NCBI GenBank assembly: GCA_040743155.1
Contig: JBFLJU010000001.1
Span: 1,488,001-1,552,000 of the forward strand
DNA: 64,000 nucleotides
Direction of reading: 5' to 3'
Origin: Cycloclasticus sp.
GTDB lineage: Bacteria > Pseudomonadota > Gammaproteobacteria > Methylococcales > Cycloclasticaceae
Part shown: in pieces, positions 19,676 through 30,248 of the stretch
Layout: the number at the start of each line of letters is the position of its first letter
Numbering within the stretch: the first letter of the stretch is position 1
Notes under the pieces: generated by a model
Seen by the model: only the letters and a program-made list of their open reading frames with translations
Databases searched by the model: none
What the model was told of the DNA's origin: nothing
Translations under genes and position numbers: made by a program

Positions 19676-21064
19676 TTACCGCGCGATATCGAGTGATTGA
19701 GCTAAATACGCGCTCATAATCAACGTTGGGTCTTCAGTTAATTTTTCTTTCCAATCGCCTAGGGGTACTTCCGATTGAATTAAACCACGCATCACACCAA
19801 TATAATCAGTCCGGCCGACAGTGATTGCACCTACTAATAAATTACCCTTAAAGTTCAGTCGAACATATTTGTAATTATCATTATCCACTAACGTAGCTGT
19901 TTCGCCACCTTCTACACCACCCCAACTACCGAATGAGGTTGACACTAAGCCGGCTGTATCAAGTACATTCATGCTCAAACTGCCTTTATAGTGTGCCGAC
20001 CCCCCCATCATGTTGACCGCAGCAATACGGCCGTGATCAACTGCGGTCGGCTGAATAGCGTGTACAGACTGACCACCTGTTGAGAAATCAACACCTTGAG
20101 CAACGTCACCTGCTGCATATATATCGTCAACATTGGTGCGCAAAGCCGAATCTACAATAATACCGTTATCGGTTTCAATGCCACTGCCTTCAAGAAATTC
20201 AATATTTGAATAAACACCTGTTGCAACGATAACCAAGTCAAACTCAGTCAAGCTTCCATCGTCACGTTTTAATGCTGGACCAGGCTCAATTGATTTAATG
20301 CTTGATGGCAATATCGTTGTTACGCCTTTGGCTTCACACCATGACTTAATCATATCACCAGCGGTCTCATCCATCATGCGACTAACCATTCGCCCTGTTC
20401 GCCCCAACATCACTGTCAGATCAACGCCCCTTTTAAGCATCGCTTCAATAATAATAGACGCCACAAAGCCCGCACCCAACAAGGCGACTTTTGAACCTGG
20501 TTTAATCGTATCAAGAATTTCCCTGCCATCTGCTAAAGTCCAGCAGTTAACAACGCCGTCATTATCAGCGCCTGGAAAAGGCGAGTTAGCCGGCCGAGAC
20601 CCTGTCGCGATCATTAATTTATCGTAAGTATGAGTCTCGCCATTATCTAGCGTCACTTGATGGCTATCGGAATTAATTTTTTCGACTTTGGCATGAACAT
20701 GGTCAATGTTCAATTCTTCAAAGTGCCCTTCGCTTTTCCTCAAGTGCGTACCTTGCTCTTCAATCATACCGCTAAGGTAATAAGGTAACGCCATGCGAGA
20801 GTATGGCGACTCTACTTCTAAGCCAATCATCGTAATGACGCATTCGGCGTCTGCTTTGCGAAGCGTTTCGGCCGCACGGACAGATGCAGGGCCCGCACCA
20901 ATCAATACGTATTTTTTTGCACTTGATACTGCTACCTGCACCGCTGACTCGGATGATTTTACTTGTGACATATCTTCATTCTCCTGTTCAACGGGTTCCG
21001 GTGTTACTTCTTTTTCACATGGACCAAAGCCAAACATTGACGCTATTTTACAAAAAATACCCAT
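19676..21064 (-). CDS. FAD/NAD(P)-dependent oxidoreductase of the pyridine nucleotide-disulfide family, with Cys-containing N-terminal extension
   Basis: The 462-residue protein is a two-dinucleotide-binding-domain flavoprotein. FAD is bound through VLIGAGPASVRAAETLR (starting near 52) and the later IYAAGDVAQG motif. NAD(P)H is bound through VALLGAGFVASIIIEAML. The family covers rubredoxin, ferredoxin and NADH-dependent nitrite reductase-type reductases; the electron acceptor here cannot be told. No CxxC redox pair is present near FAD, so it is not a disulfide reductase. About 48 residues precede the core and include MGIFCKIASMFGFGPCEKE with two cysteines, which is unusual. It lies between dapB and carA, where most relatives have no gene, which suggests an insertion. 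Confidence 0.75.
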   Translation of the reverse strand: MGIFCKIASMFGFGPCEKEVTPEPVEQENEDMSQVKSSESAVQVAVSSAKKYVLIGAGPASVRAAETLRKADAECVITMIGLEVESPYSRMALPYYLSGMIEEQGTHLRKSEGHFEELNIDHVHAKVEKINSDSHQVTLDNGETHTYDKLMIATGSRPANSPFPGADNDGVVNCWTLADGREILDTIKPGSKVALLGAGFVASIIIEAMLKRGVDLTVMLGRTGRMVSRMMDETAGDMIKSWCEAKGVTTILPSSIKSIEPGPALKRDDGSLTEFDLVIVATGVYSNIEFLEGSGIETDNGIIVDSALRTNVDDIYAAGDVAQGVDFSTGGQSVHAIQPTAVDHGRIAAVNMMGGSAHYKGSLSMNVLDTAGLVSTSFGSWGGVEGGETATLVDNDNYKYVRLNFKGNLLVGAITVGRTDYIGVMRGLIQSEVPLGDWKEKLTEDPTLIMSAYLAQSLDIAR

Positions 21065-21165
21065 CGTTAACCTCCCCCGAAATTTTAATTTTTTTATACT
21101 AGTACTTACTCTAAATTTCTATTCCTCTGAATACTAACAGAAAATCTTTATTGTGAAACACGCAT

Positions 21166-21972
21166 TTAATCGTTCAAACCCAACACGTCTTGCATATCAT
21201 ACAAACCCGCTGGCTGTGTCGCAGCCCAACAAGCCGCTCTTATAGCGCCGGTGGCAAATGTCATTCTACTGGTTGCTTTATGACTAATTTCAATGCGTTC
21301 ACCCTCATCAGCAAACATCACCGTATGCTCCCCTACGATATCGCCCGCTCTAATGGTAGAAAAGCCGATGGTTCCCTCCTCACGTTCTCCGGTAATCCCT
21401 TCGCGCGCATATACGGCACAATCGTTCAAGCTCTTGCCCATCGCTTCCGCCACTACTTCACCCATTTTAAGCGCAGTGCCCGATGGCGCATCAACCTTGT
21501 GTTTATGGTGTGCTTCGATAACTTCAATATCAACTGATTGACCAATCGCCTTAGCCGCCAATTCAAGTAACTTCAGCGTCACGTTCACACCAATACCCAT
21601 ATTCGGTGCAAACACAACCGGTATTGATTTGGATACGGAGGTTATTTGATCTTTCTGCTCGTCAGTAAAACCCGTCGTGCCAATGACAATCGCTTTTTTA
21701 TTCTCCTTACAAAAAGCCAGTTTTTCTAAACAAGCCTCAGGGCGCGTGAAATCAACCAAGACATCAAACTGAGCGGCTTCATCCTGAAACACGGACACAA
21801 CATGCACCTGCTGAGCGCCTATACCCGCTATTTCACCCGCGTCTTTACCTATCGCAGGTGAACCATCACGTTCAATTGCCACGCCAAGCGTTGCCGTTTT
21901 GTTTTGTTGACAAGCTTTAATTAAATTAAGCCCCATTCGTCCGCTAGCTCCAGATATTGCTATTTTCGCCAT
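21166..21972 (-). CDS. dapB: 4-hydroxy-tetrahydrodipicolinate reductase
   Basis: DapB carries out the second committed step of lysine and diaminopimelate synthesis, reducing the heterocyclic intermediate with NAD(P)H. The 268-residue protein has the nucleotide-binding [15 protein letters not shown] at the N-terminus, the [10 protein letters not shown] and [11 protein letters not shown] segments, the catalytic [16 protein letters not shown] motif with its paired histidines and lysine, and [11 protein letters not shown]. It follows dnaJ on the minus strand by about 110 bases, in the standard dnaJ-dapB-carA order. Confidence 0.96.
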   Translation of the reverse strand: MAKIAISGASGRMGLNLIKACQQNKTATLGVAIERDGSPAIGKDAGEIAGIGAQQVHVVSVFQDEAAQFDVLVDFTRPEACLEKLAFCKENKKAIVIGTTGFTDEQKDQITSVSKSIPVVFAPNMGIGVNVTLKLLELAAKAIGQSVDIEVIEAHHKHKVDAPSGTALKMGEVVAEAMGKSLNDCAVYAREGITGEREEGTIGFSTIRAGDIVGEHTVMFADEGERIEISHKATSRMTFATGAIRAACWAATQPAGLYDMQDVLGLND

Positions 21973-22084
21973 CTCTTTTCCTTACCCCAATCTCTTTTTC
22001 AGCCTAAACATAATTTATACTCAAACAACCTTTGCCTCATTGCAACGAAAGAATATTCACTTCCGTTATTTCAGCTTTAAGCAG

Positions 22085-23215
22085 TTAAGACTTCATCTTA
22101 TCAAAAAAACTTTTAACACCGTCCAACCAAGAGTCCTCTTGCGGATTATGTCGTGTACCACCCGTTTTAAAGGATGCTTCCAATTGCTCAACTAGGCTTT
22201 TTTGCTCACTTGTTAAGTTAACAGGTGTTTCGACATTAACACGGCACATTAAGTCACCAACAGGGCCACCTCGCACAGGCTTCACCCCTTTGCCGCGCAA
22301 TCTAAATAATTTGCCTGTTTGCGTTTCAGCTGGAATCTTTAATTTTACTTTCCCGGTCAGCGTTGGTACTTCAAGCTCACCGCCTAACGCTGCTGCGGCA
22401 AAGCTAATCGGCATATCACAATACAAGTTTGCACCATCACGGGTAAAAATAGCATGATCTCGAACATTGACTTGGACATATAAGTCACCTGATGGCCCAC
22501 CGTGTTCGCCAGCTTCACCTTCACCACCTAAGCGAATTCTGTCCCCAGTATCCACACCCGCTGGGATTTTGACCGCCAACGTTTTTTGCTCTTTTGTCTT
22601 ACCGCTGCCTCGGCATTTTCCGCAAGGGTCTTTAATTTCAGAGCCTGAACCACGACATGTAGGACATGTTTGCTGAACAGAAAACATGCCTTGTTGCATA
22701 CGAACTTGCCCATGGCCTCCGCAGGTTGAACAAATACCAGACTTACCACTTTTTGAACCCGTACCCTTACAACCTGTGCAATTAACAGACGTTGGTATTT
22801 TAATTTTAGTTTCCATCCCGGAAACCGCATCTTCTAATGATAAATCCAAGTTGTAGCGCAAATCGGCGCCACGCGTTACTTGGCTACGACGGCCGCCACC
22901 GCCTCCACCGAAAATATCACCAAACACATCACCAAACACGTCACTGAAAGAATCACCACCTGGGTGTCCACGCCCGCCACCCATCGACTGATCTACACCG
23001 GCGTGACCAAACTGGTCATAAGCCGCGCGTTTTTGCTCATCACTTAAAATCGCGTAAGCCTCTTGGATTTCCTTAAACTTCTCTTCCGCTTCCGGATTAT
23101 CGGTATTCCTGTCAGGGTGATGCTTCATCGCTAAACGGCGGTATGATTTCTTTATTTCCCGCTCGCTGGCATTACGTGCAACGTCTAGTGTTTTATAAAA
23201 ATCTGCTTTTTCCAT
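22085..23215 (-). CDS. dnaJ: chaperone protein DnaJ
   Basis: DnaJ is the J-domain partner that loads substrates onto DnaK and stimulates its ATPase. The J-domain has the HPDRN tripeptide near 33. A Gly/Phe-rich linker ([22 protein letters not shown]) follows, then a zinc-binding domain with four CxxCxGxG-type repeats ([32 protein letters not shown]) and the C-terminal substrate-binding domain. ATG 23215 is chosen because TTGAG sits just upstream; an ATG three codons earlier lacks a spacer. It follows dnaK on the minus strand with two stem-loops in the gap. Confidence 0.96.
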   Translation of the reverse strand: MEKADFYKTLDVARNASEREIKKSYRRLAMKHHPDRNTDNPEAEEKFKEIQEAYAILSDEQKRAAYDQFGHAGVDQSMGGGRGHPGGDSFSDVFGDVFGDIFGGGGGGRRSQVTRGADLRYNLDLSLEDAVSGMETKIKIPTSVNCTGCKGTGSKSGKSGICSTCGGHGQVRMQQGMFSVQQTCPTCRGSGSEIKDPCGKCRGSGKTKEQKTLAVKIPAGVDTGDRIRLGGEGEAGEHGGPSGDLYVQVNVRDHAIFTRDGANLYCDMPISFAAAALGGELEVPTLTGKVKLKIPAETQTGKLFRLRGKGVKPVRGGPVGDLMCRVNVETPVNLTSEQKSLVEQLEASFKTGGTRHNPQEDSWLDGVKSFFDKMKS

Positions 23216-23242
23216 AATTCTCAAATCTTGAATACGTCAAAG

Positions 23243-23285
23243 CCACCGATAAATCGGCGGCCATGTCGCAGCCCTAAATCGGGCT
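23243..23285 (-). other. two stem-loops in the dnaK-dnaJ intercistronic region
   Basis: Two adjacent inverted repeats fill the 100-base gap: AGCCC / GGGCT at 23270-23285 and CCGCCGAT / ATCGGTGG at 23243-23260. On the transcribed strand they lie after the dnaK stop and before dnaJ, where they may protect the dnaK message or reduce read-through into dnaJ. Neither is followed by a T-run, so they are unlikely to be full terminators. Confidence 0.45.
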
Positions 23286-23318
23286 ATATTAAGTAACTTA
23301 AAACTAATGTTTTAAGGC

Positions 23319-25247
23319 TTATTTCTTATCGTCTTCTTTCACTTCTTCAAACTCGGCGTCAACAACATCATCCGCTTTTGCGTCAGATTCTGCTTCTGCA
23401 GAGGCACCTTCAGCCGCCCCTTCTGCACCCGCATCAGCGTACATTTTTTCAGCCAACTTTCCTGATAAGGCCGTTAACGCTTCAGTTTTCTCTTCAATCG
23501 CTTCTTTATCGTCGCCTTTGATCACTTCTTGAAGCTCAGCAATCGCTGCTTCTATCTCTGCTTTCTCAGAATCGTCAACTTTATCACCCATTTCTTCAAT
23601 AGATTTTTCAGTTGCGTGGATCATGCCATCAGCTTGGTTTCTTGCGGTCACAAGTTCGTGCAATTTTTTATCTTCTTCAGCATGCACTTCAGCATCGTTA
23701 ATCATTGCATCTACTTCTTCATCAGATAAACCACTAGACGCTTTAATAACAACCGATTGCTCTTTGCCTGTTGCTTTGTCTTTAGCCGACACATTTAAAA
23801 TACCATTCGCATCAATATCAAATGAGACTTCAATTTGTGGCGTACCGCGACGTGCTGGTGGGATGTCTTGAAGGTCAAAACGGCCCAATGATTTATTGCC
23901 TGAAGACATTTCACGCTCACCTTGTAGAACATGAATTGTTACTGCTGTTTGATTATCTTCGGCTGTTGAGAACGTTTGACCCGCTTTACTAGGGATAGTT
24001 GTATTCTTTTCAATCAGCTTCGTCATTACGCCGCCCATTGTTTCAATACCTAGCGATAAAGGTGTTACATCCAATAAAAGAACGTCTTTAACATCACCTG
24101 CTAGCACACCCGCTTGAATCGCTGCGCCTACGGCAACCGCTTCATCAGGGTTAACGTCCTTACGCGGCTCTTTACCAAAGAATTCAGCAACAACTTCCTG
24201 AACTTTTGGCATACGTGTTTGACCACCCACTAAAATCACATCATCAACTTCAGAGGCCGATAGTCCAGCGTCTTTAAGTGCTGTTGCACAGGGATCAATC
24301 GTGCGTTGCACAAGATCATCAACCAATGATTCAAGTTTTGCACGCGTCAATTTAACGTTTAAATGCTTAGGACCTGTCGCATCAGCAGTAATGTATGGAA
24401 GGTTTACATCAGTTTGTTGATTAGACGATAATTCGATTTTTGCTTTTTCAGCAGCTTCTTTTAAACGCTGAAGTGCTAGTGGGTCGTTGTGTAAGTCCAC
24501 GCTATTTTCTTTCTTAAATTCATCTGAAAGAAAATCAATAATACGCAAATCGAAATCTTCACCACCTAGGAATGTATCACCATTAGTTGATAACACTTCA
24601 AACTGGTGCTCGCCATCAATTTCTGCAATTTCAATGATTGAAACGTCGAATGTACCACCACCTAAGTCATACACAGCAATGGTACGATCACCGGTCTTTT
24701 TATCCATGCCATACGCTAAAGCAGCCGCCGTTGGTTCATTGATAATACGCTTAACTTCGAGACCTGCAATTTTGCCAGCATCTTTTGTTGCTTGACGTTG
24801 TGAATCGTTAAAATAAGCCGGCACTGTAATCACCGCTTCAGAAACGGTTTCACCTAAGTACGCCTCGGCATCTTTTTTAAGCTTCATCAAAATACGCGCA
24901 GCAATTTCAGGTGGCGCCATTTTCTTGCCTTGTGCTTCAATCCAAGCATCGCCATTATCAGACGCTAGAATCTTATAAGGCACCATGCTGACGTCTTTTT
25001 GAACCACGTCATCTTTGAATTTACGTCCAATTAAACGCTTCGTCGCAAACACTGTATTTGTTGGGTTTGTTACCGCTTGACGTTTTGCTGATTGACCAAC
25101 AAGCACGTCATTTTCCGCTGTAAACGCAACAATAGAAGGCGTTGTTCTTGCCCCTTCGCTGTTTTCAAGCACTTTCGCGCTGTCGCCATCTAACACGGCC
25201 ACACACGAGTTTGTTGTTCCTAAGTCAATGCCAATAATTTTAGCCAT
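23319..25247 (-). CDS. dnaK: chaperone protein DnaK (Hsp70)
   Basis: DnaK is the ATP-driven Hsp70 that binds exposed hydrophobic peptides. The 642-residue protein shows all three Hsp70 signatures: GIDLGTTNS near the start, [14 protein letters not shown] in the middle of the ATPase domain and [17 protein letters not shown] later. The linker [15 protein letters not shown] leads to the substrate-binding domain, and the C-terminal tail is rich in A, E and D, as usual. It is the third gene of the hrcA-grpE-dnaK-dnaJ heat-shock unit, so it should be under the CIRCE element upstream of hrcA. Confidence 0.98.
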   Translation of the reverse strand: MAKIIGIDLGTTNSCVAVLDGDSAKVLENSEGARTTPSIVAFTAENDVLVGQSAKRQAVTNPTNTVFATKRLIGRKFKDDVVQKDVSMVPYKILASDNGDAWIEAQGKKMAPPEIAARILMKLKKDAEAYLGETVSEAVITVPAYFNDSQRQATKDAGKIAGLEVKRIINEPTAAALAYGMDKKTGDRTIAVYDLGGGTFDVSIIEIAEIDGEHQFEVLSTNGDTFLGGEDFDLRIIDFLSDEFKKENSVDLHNDPLALQRLKEAAEKAKIELSSNQQTDVNLPYITADATGPKHLNVKLTRAKLESLVDDLVQRTIDPCATALKDAGLSASEVDDVILVGGQTRMPKVQEVVAEFFGKEPRKDVNPDEAVAVGAAIQAGVLAGDVKDVLLLDVTPLSLGIETMGGVMTKLIEKNTTIPSKAGQTFSTAEDNQTAVTIHVLQGEREMSSGNKSLGRFDLQDIPPARRGTPQIEVSFDIDANGILNVSAKDKATGKEQSVVIKASSGLSDEEVDAMINDAEVHAEEDKKLHELVTARNQADGMIHATEKSIEEMGDKVDDSEKAEIEAAIAELQEVIKGDDKEAIEEKTEALTALSGKLAEKMYADAGAEGAAEGASAEAESDAKADDVVDAEFEEVKEDDKK

Positions 25248-25314
25248 TTGAATATCTCCGAAATTTAATCATTAAGTTTTGTTAGTTATGATATGCGGGC
25301 TCTAAATAGAGTTT

Positions 25315-25938
25315 TCAAGCCTGCTCATCAATTTTCTTTGTGTCTTCCGGTGCCGAAGGTTGCGACACAATAACCATTGCAGGACGCAGCAAACGGTCAT
25401 TTAATGTGTATCCTTTCTGAAAGACTTGGATAACGGTATTAGGCTCGTGATCAGGGCTAGGAACCATCGATATTGCTTGATGAAAATCCGGACTAAAGCT
25501 TTCTCCCTCAGGGTTAACTTGTTTAACGCCCGACTTCTCTAAGCTAGAAAGTAACTGTTTATAAGTTAACTCCATACCCTCTTTAATGGCCGTCACGTCG
25601 CCCTCAGAAGTCGCCGCTGAGGCCAAACCCATCTCCAAGCTATCAACCACTGGCAACATATCTTTTGCAAACTTTTCTATTGAAAAGCGGTGCGCTTTTT
25701 CGACATCTTTCTGCGTGCGTCGACGTATATTTTCCACCTCTGCTTTAGCCAATAAAACCTTTTCCCAGTTTTCGTCAGCTCGAGCATTTGCCGCATCTAG
25801 TTCTGACTGCAAATCGACAGCCTCTGCTGGCTCCTCTACAGTCGCCGTTTCATCAACCAGCTCGCCAACAATACTCTCGTCTTTATCAGCGGCTGCTTGT
25901 TCAATATTTTCTTGATCTGTGTGTTCTTCAGACCCCAT
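25315..25938 (-). CDS. grpE: nucleotide exchange factor GrpE
   Basis: GrpE releases ADP from DnaK and so completes the chaperone cycle. The 207-residue protein has an acidic N-terminus, a long coiled-coil of about residues 45-100, and the family signature [16 protein letters not shown]. The C-terminal beta domain ends in [20 protein letters not shown]. The E/A-rich first 45 residues are typical and poorly conserved. It lies between hrcA and dnaK on the minus strand, with about 70-90 bases on each side. Confidence 0.96.
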   Translation of the reverse strand: MGSEEHTDQENIEQAAADKDESIVGELVDETATVEEPAEAVDLQSELDAANARADENWEKVLLAKAEVENIRRRTQKDVEKAHRFSIEKFAKDMLPVVDSLEMGLASAATSEGDVTAIKEGMELTYKQLLSSLEKSGVKQVNPEGESFSPDFHQAISMVPSPDHEPNTVIQVFQKGYTLNDRLLRPAMVIVSQPSAPEDTKKIDEQA

Positions 25939-26031
25939 AGTCTTTCCTCATTATTTTTTAAACTGGAATGGTTATCGTCAACCTACTCTGTGCAAGCACA
26001 ACGATGGTACTTGCTTAAATGGTGACGAACT

Positions 26032-27069
26032 TTATGATTTCAAGGCTTCGCCTAAAACTTTAGCGGTGACATCAACTAACGGAATAACCTTGTCATACGA
26101 CATACGTGTTGGGCCGATAACACCTAAAACACCGACCATTTTATCATCAACTGTATAAGGCGCCGTCACTAAACTACACCCTCCAAAGGGTTGGTAGCCT
26201 GACTCTTCGCCAATAAATATTTGAACGCCATCCGCATTCATGCAGCGATCGAGCAAGTGCATGATGTCTTGTTTTTGACTAAACGCCTCAAATAAGTGAC
26301 GCATATTATCAACATCAGCCAGTTCTTCAAAATCCATTAAATTGGTTGCACCGGACAAAACCACATCTTCATTTTGCGCACTTGGCACACTTTGATGCGC
26401 CAAATTAATCGCATCAATCATCATTTGATTAACTTGCTTACGTGTCTCGCTCATCTCATAAGCAATAATTGACGTTACCTGACTAAGGCTTTGGCCAGCA
26501 AATAAAGAATTTAAATAGTTAGACGCCTGCTGTAAATCGGCCGTAGAGAAATCTTTTGATGTTTGGATGACACGGTTATGAACCTCGTCATCATTTGTGA
26601 CCAAGATGACCAACACCTGCCCTTTTGATAACGGCATAAATTCAATATGCCGAAAATTAGCACTGTCTCGTTTCGGCATACTCACCACACCCGCCAAGTG
26701 TGTAATGCCAGACAATAGCTGCGAAGCGTTGGTAATAATTTGGCTACTCCCCCGCTCTTTTTCAACATTTATTTTAAGCTGGCTTAATTGCTCTTGTTCC
26801 GGCTGCCTAACCGTCAACAACGAATCAACAAAAAAGCGATAGCCGCTATTGGTAGGTACACGTCCAGCTGATGTGTGCGGAGAATGAATGAGGCCAAGCT
26901 CCTCTAAATCCGCCATCACGTTACGAATGGTTGCTGGGCTAACGCCTAAACTTTTGTCACGAGAAAGCACAGCCGACGCAACTGGCTGTCCATCTGCAAT
27001 ATAACGCTCGACCAGTAACTTCAATAAGTGACGTGAACGTTCATTCAATTCTTGCTTTAAAGGACTCAT
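26032..27069 (-). CDS. hrcA: heat-inducible transcription repressor HrcA
   Basis: HrcA binds CIRCE elements and represses heat-shock operons; GroEL keeps it active. The protein starts with a winged-helix domain (LNERSRHLLKLLVERYIADGQPVAS, SPATIRNVMADLEELGL, SPHTSAGRVPTNSGYRFFVD). The C-terminal part contains IGEESGYQPFGGCSLVTAPY and VLGVIGPTRMSYDKVI. The frame extends to 27102, but ATG 27069 (345 residues) lies closest to the family's N-terminus; ATG 27078 is an alternative. A CIRCE element lies 23 bases upstream of the chosen start, so HrcA should repress its own operon hrcA-grpE-dnaK-dnaJ. Confidence 0.95.
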   Translation of the reverse strand: MSPLKQELNERSRHLLKLLVERYIADGQPVASAVLSRDKSLGVSPATIRNVMADLEELGLIHSPHTSAGRVPTNSGYRFFVDSLLTVRQPEQEQLSQLKINVEKERGSSQIITNASQLLSGITHLAGVVSMPKRDSANFRHIEFMPLSKGQVLVILVTNDDEVHNRVIQTSKDFSTADLQQASNYLNSLFAGQSLSQVTSIIAYEMSETRKQVNQMMIDAINLAHQSVPSAQNEDVVLSGATNLMDFEELADVDNMRHLFEAFSQKQDIMHLLDRCMNADGVQIFIGEESGYQPFGGCSLVTAPYTVDDKMVGVLGVIGPTRMSYDKVIPLVDVTAKVLGEALKS

Positions 27070-27091
27070 AATAAGCATATTATGATTGAAT

Positions 27092-27118
27092 TTAGCACTC
27101 AAAAACAGAGAGCGCTAA
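27092..27118 (-). promoter_or_regulatory. CIRCE operator (HrcA binding site)
   Basis: The inverted repeat TTAGCACTC-N9-GAGCGCTAA matches the CIRCE consensus TTAGCACTC-N9-GAGTGCTAA with a single change in the right half. It lies 23 bases upstream of the hrcA start and in the divergent gap to nadK. It is the expected autoregulatory site of the hrcA-grpE-dnaK-dnaJ operon. Confidence 0.93.
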
Positions 27119-27202
27119 AAATAATTATTGATTTAAGTTTTACATTTTAGGCGCAAACTAGCCGACTTCGTGTACACTTTTCAGCTCTAAAAGAGGAGCA
27201 AA

Positions 27203-28087
27203 ATGAATACGCAATTTAGACGAATCGGGCTTATTTCAAAACCCGACGCCACCGACATCTCCGACACTGTACAAGCGCTACACACGCTTTTAAAGCAGGC
27301 TAATATTACCGTCTACATAGACCCAGAAACTGCTCAGCATATTTCGCTGCCTAGCGATCAAATCATGGCGACCGATTCATTGGCCGAAAAATGCGACCTC
27401 ATTATGTCAATCGGTGGTGATGGCACCTTGCTGTCAGCAGCCCGTGCATTGGTCAACACAGACGTACCTCTTATAGGAATAAACCTTGGTCGACTTGGCT
27501 TCTTGGTGGATATCTCACCTGAAGAAATGGACGTCGAAATTCAGCAAATCTTACAGGGCGAGTATCACGAAGAAGAACGCATTATTTTAAACACACAAAT
27601 CATTCGTGACGACGTTGTGATTCACGAGCAATCCGCCTTTAATGAAGTCGCCATTCACCGATTACAATCACCCGGTTTAATTGATATTGAGACATACGTT
27701 AACAATAATTTTGTAAACGCCCAACGTTCAGATGGGCTCATTATTGCCACACCCACCGGCTCTACAGCGTATGCGCTTTCTGGCGGCGGCCCATTAATGC
27801 ACCCCTCATTGGACGCCTTGGTACTTGTACCCATTAACCCACACACCCTCAGTAATCGCCCTATCGTGGTTGATGGGAAAAGTGAAATTGGCGTCAGATT
27901 CAGCCAACGAGATAAACACAAAGCTCAGTTAACCTGCGATAACGTCATCCTACCGAGCATCCTCGAAGGCGACTTTATTAATATCAAGCAACACAGCAAG
28001 AAAATACGTTTATTACACCCAACTGACCATGACTTTTTTAACATCTTGCGTGTAAAACTTGACTGGAGCAAAGCCCCTCAAGCTTAA
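27203..28087 (+). CDS. nadK: NAD kinase
   Basis: NadK phosphorylates NAD+ to NADP+ and is the only known route to NADP. The 294-residue protein has the kinase motif IGGDGTLLSAAR, then GINLGRLGFLVDI, the conserved NEVAIHR and the glycine-rich TPTGSTAYALSGGGP with PINPHTLSNRPIVV. The ATG has AAGAGGAGC upstream, a strong ribosome site. It is divergent from hrcA and seven bases ahead of recN, the usual nadK-recN pair. Confidence 0.97.
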   Translation: MNTQFRRIGLISKPDATDISDTVQALHTLLKQANITVYIDPETAQHISLPSDQIMATDSLAEKCDLIMSIGGDGTLLSAARALVNTDVPLIGINLGRLGFLVDISPEEMDVEIQQILQGEYHEEERIILNTQIIRDDVVIHEQSAFNEVAIHRLQSPGLIDIETYVNNNFVNAQRSDGLIIATPTGSTAYALSGGGPLMHPSLDALVLVPINPHTLSNRPIVVDGKSEIGVRFSQRDKHKAQLTCDNVILPSILEGDFINIKQHSKKIRLLHPTDHDFFNILRVKLDWSKAPQA

Positions 28088-28093
28088 TAGTAC

Positions 28094-29764
28094 ATGCTTA
28101 AATCAATTGACATAAAAGGACTTGCCGTTGTTGATCAATTAAACCTTGAGCTTGAACAAGGCATGACCGCCTTAACCGGAGAAACCGGCGCCGGTAAGTC
28201 TATTTTACTCACCGCAATGAAGCTCTGTATTGGCGAACGGGCCGATGCTAACTTACTACGACCCGGCGTTAACAAGGCTGACATCAGTTTAGATTTTGAC
28301 ATCAATAACACGGCCACTGCTTATCAGTGGTTGGTTGAAAACGACCTCGACGATGACCGTGATTGCTTAATTCGCCGAACAATTAGCGCAGATGGTCGCT
28401 CAAAAGCCTATATCAATGGCCAAGCCGTTAACCTAAAAACACTGCAACAACTATCTGAACACCTCATCAGTATTCACGGTCAACACGCGCACTTGGACCT
28501 GCTCCATACAAACAAACAATGTCACCTGCTAGACGCATCACTGGCCTCACAAACGACCTTGCATAACTGTCGCGATAGTTTTGAGCAGTGGAAAATATTA
28601 AATAACGAGCTTCTCAATTTAACCGATGGCAATGAAGATAACGACAGCGAGAAACAACTTCTAGCGTATCAAATTAATGAGTTAGAGCAAGCTAACATCA
28701 TTCATCTCGACTACGACAAATTAGTACAAGAGCATTCGCTTGCATCGAACATGAGTAAAATCATTGAGCTTTCAGAAAACCAGATTCACACACTTTATGA
28801 AGCGGAAAGCAGCTCCATTCATAGCCAACTCAGCAACGTATCACATGAATTAGAAGTGCTAACCGAGTTATCTGCTGAGTTTTCAGTTGTCTCGGAACAG
28901 GTCAAAGAGTCAGCGATTCAAGTTCAAGAAGCCTGTAGAGATTTAAGAGCCTTAATTGATAAACAGGAAGACGATCCTGAGCGACTCAGCTTACTTGACC
29001 ACCAATTAAGCGTCATACACGAACTTGCACGAAAACTTCATATTGAACCACAGCAGCTCGTTGAGAAATATGATGAATTGAGCTCTCGGTTGGAATTACT
29101 TGAGCACCGTAATGAACGCCTAGAGAGTATTCAACAGGACATTGCTAGCGCTGAAAAACACTATGAAAAGGTATCTAAACTACTCCATCACGAACGAGTA
29201 GAAGCCGCATTGAAACTCAGCGCTGATATTACAAAAACATTAAAAACACTTGGACTTCCTGATGGCCACCTAAACATCGACGTAGCGTATTCCAAACAAC
29301 AGAAACCGCAAAAAAACGGACTGGACGATGTCTCGTTTTTAGTGACGACGAACCCTGGAATGCCTGCATCTCCAATCGGAAAAGTTGCCTCTGGCGGAGA
29401 GCTTTCTCGTATTAGCCTCGCCATCCAGGTGGTCACCACAAAAAGCAACACAACCCCCACTCTAGTTTTTGATGAAGTTGACGCCGGCATTGGCGGCGGC
29501 GTAGCAGAAACAGTTGGTCTTTGCTTGCGTGACATTGCATCCGACCGACAAGTCCTTTGTGTCACCCATCTTCCACAAGTTGCAGCCCAAGGCCATCAAC
29601 ATTTATTCGTCAGCAAACACAAAGATAATAAGCAGACTAAAACTCAAATAGACTCACTTAGTCAAATGGAGCGCATCAATGAAGTCGCTCGCATGCTGGG
29701 TGGCATCGACATGTCAGACAAGACCATCGCACATGCGAAAGAAATGGTGGAAAAAACTATTTAG
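28094..29764 (+). CDS. recN: DNA repair protein RecN
   Basis: RecN is an SMC-like ATPase that holds DNA ends together in double-strand-break repair. The 556-residue protein has Walker A in GETGAGKSIL near residue 35, IHGQHAHLDLL, a long coiled-coil of about 150-370, and the C-terminal ABC half with the ASGGELSRISLA signature and LVFDEVDAGIGGGVAE Walker B. It starts seven bases after nadK. Its final eight bases overlap the 3' end of the convergent fur gene. No LexA box was recognised in the short gap, so SOS control would have to act at nadK or not at all. Confidence 0.97.
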   Translation: MLKSIDIKGLAVVDQLNLELEQGMTALTGETGAGKSILLTAMKLCIGERADANLLRPGVNKADISLDFDINNTATAYQWLVENDLDDDRDCLIRRTISADGRSKAYINGQAVNLKTLQQLSEHLISIHGQHAHLDLLHTNKQCHLLDASLASQTTLHNCRDSFEQWKILNNELLNLTDGNEDNDSEKQLLAYQINELEQANIIHLDYDKLVQEHSLASNMSKIIELSENQIHTLYEAESSSIHSQLSNVSHELEVLTELSAEFSVVSEQVKESAIQVQEACRDLRALIDKQEDDPERLSLLDHQLSVIHELARKLHIEPQQLVEKYDELSSRLELLEHRNERLESIQQDIASAEKHYEKVSKLLHHERVEAALKLSADITKTLKTLGLPDGHLNIDVAYSKQQKPQKNGLDDVSFLVTTNPGMPASPIGKVASGGELSRISLAIQVVTTKSNTTPTLVFDEVDAGIGGGVAETVGLCLRDIASDRQVLCVTHLPQVAAQGHQHLFVSKHKDNKQTKTQIDSLSQMERINEVARMLGGIDMSDKTIAHAKEMVEKTI

Positions 29765-30167
29765 TACACTCAGAACAAACACCATAGATATATAAGCTAT
29801 GGTCGGTCATCTGGTAACCTTGCGCTTTTGCAATTGCTTTTTGACGCTGCTCTATCACTTCGTCACAAAATTCGTCCACACGGCCACATTTAACACATAA
29901 AATATGGTCATGGTGTTCTTCTTGGCATAACTCAAAGACCGAATGTCCACCCTCAAAGTGGTGTCGACTGACCAAGCCCGCGCCTTCAAATTGGGTTAAC
30001 ACACGGTAAACCGTTGCCAAACCAATTTCTTCGCCTTCCTCTAAAAGCGCTTTATACATGTCTTCAGCAGACAAGTGCTTATTGCCACTGCTTTCTAACA
30101 TAGAAAGAATTTTCAACCGAGGTAAAGTAACCTTTAAGCCTGCAGCCCTTATATCTTTCGACTCCAT
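29757..30167 (-). CDS. fur: ferric uptake regulator Fur
   Basis: Fur represses iron-uptake genes when loaded with Fe2+. The 136-residue protein has the winged-helix segment AGLKVTLPRLKIL..SAEDMYKALL and the recognition helix GLATVYRVLTQFEGAGL. It carries the metal site HHFEGGHSVFEL and EEHHDHILCVKCGRVDEF, with both structural Cys pairs (CVKC, CSEC). The frame is open to 30236, but ATG 30167, preceded by GAGGTT, matches the family start. It is divergent from bamE, an arrangement known from Pseudomonas and Xanthomonas (omlA-fur), so the 81-base gap should hold two overlapping promoters. Confidence 0.96.
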   Translation of the reverse strand: MESKDIRAAGLKVTLPRLKILSMLESSGNKHLSAEDMYKALLEEGEEIGLATVYRVLTQFEGAGLVSRHHFEGGHSVFELCQEEHHDHILCVKCGRVDEFCDEVIEQRQKAIAKAQGYQMTDHSLYIYGVCSECTK

Positions 30168-30248
30168 TTCAACCTCGAATTTATGGTGGGATATAAAAGT
30201 GAGATAATGTATCATCACTAATTCACAATCATACACAGAAGACCCTAA

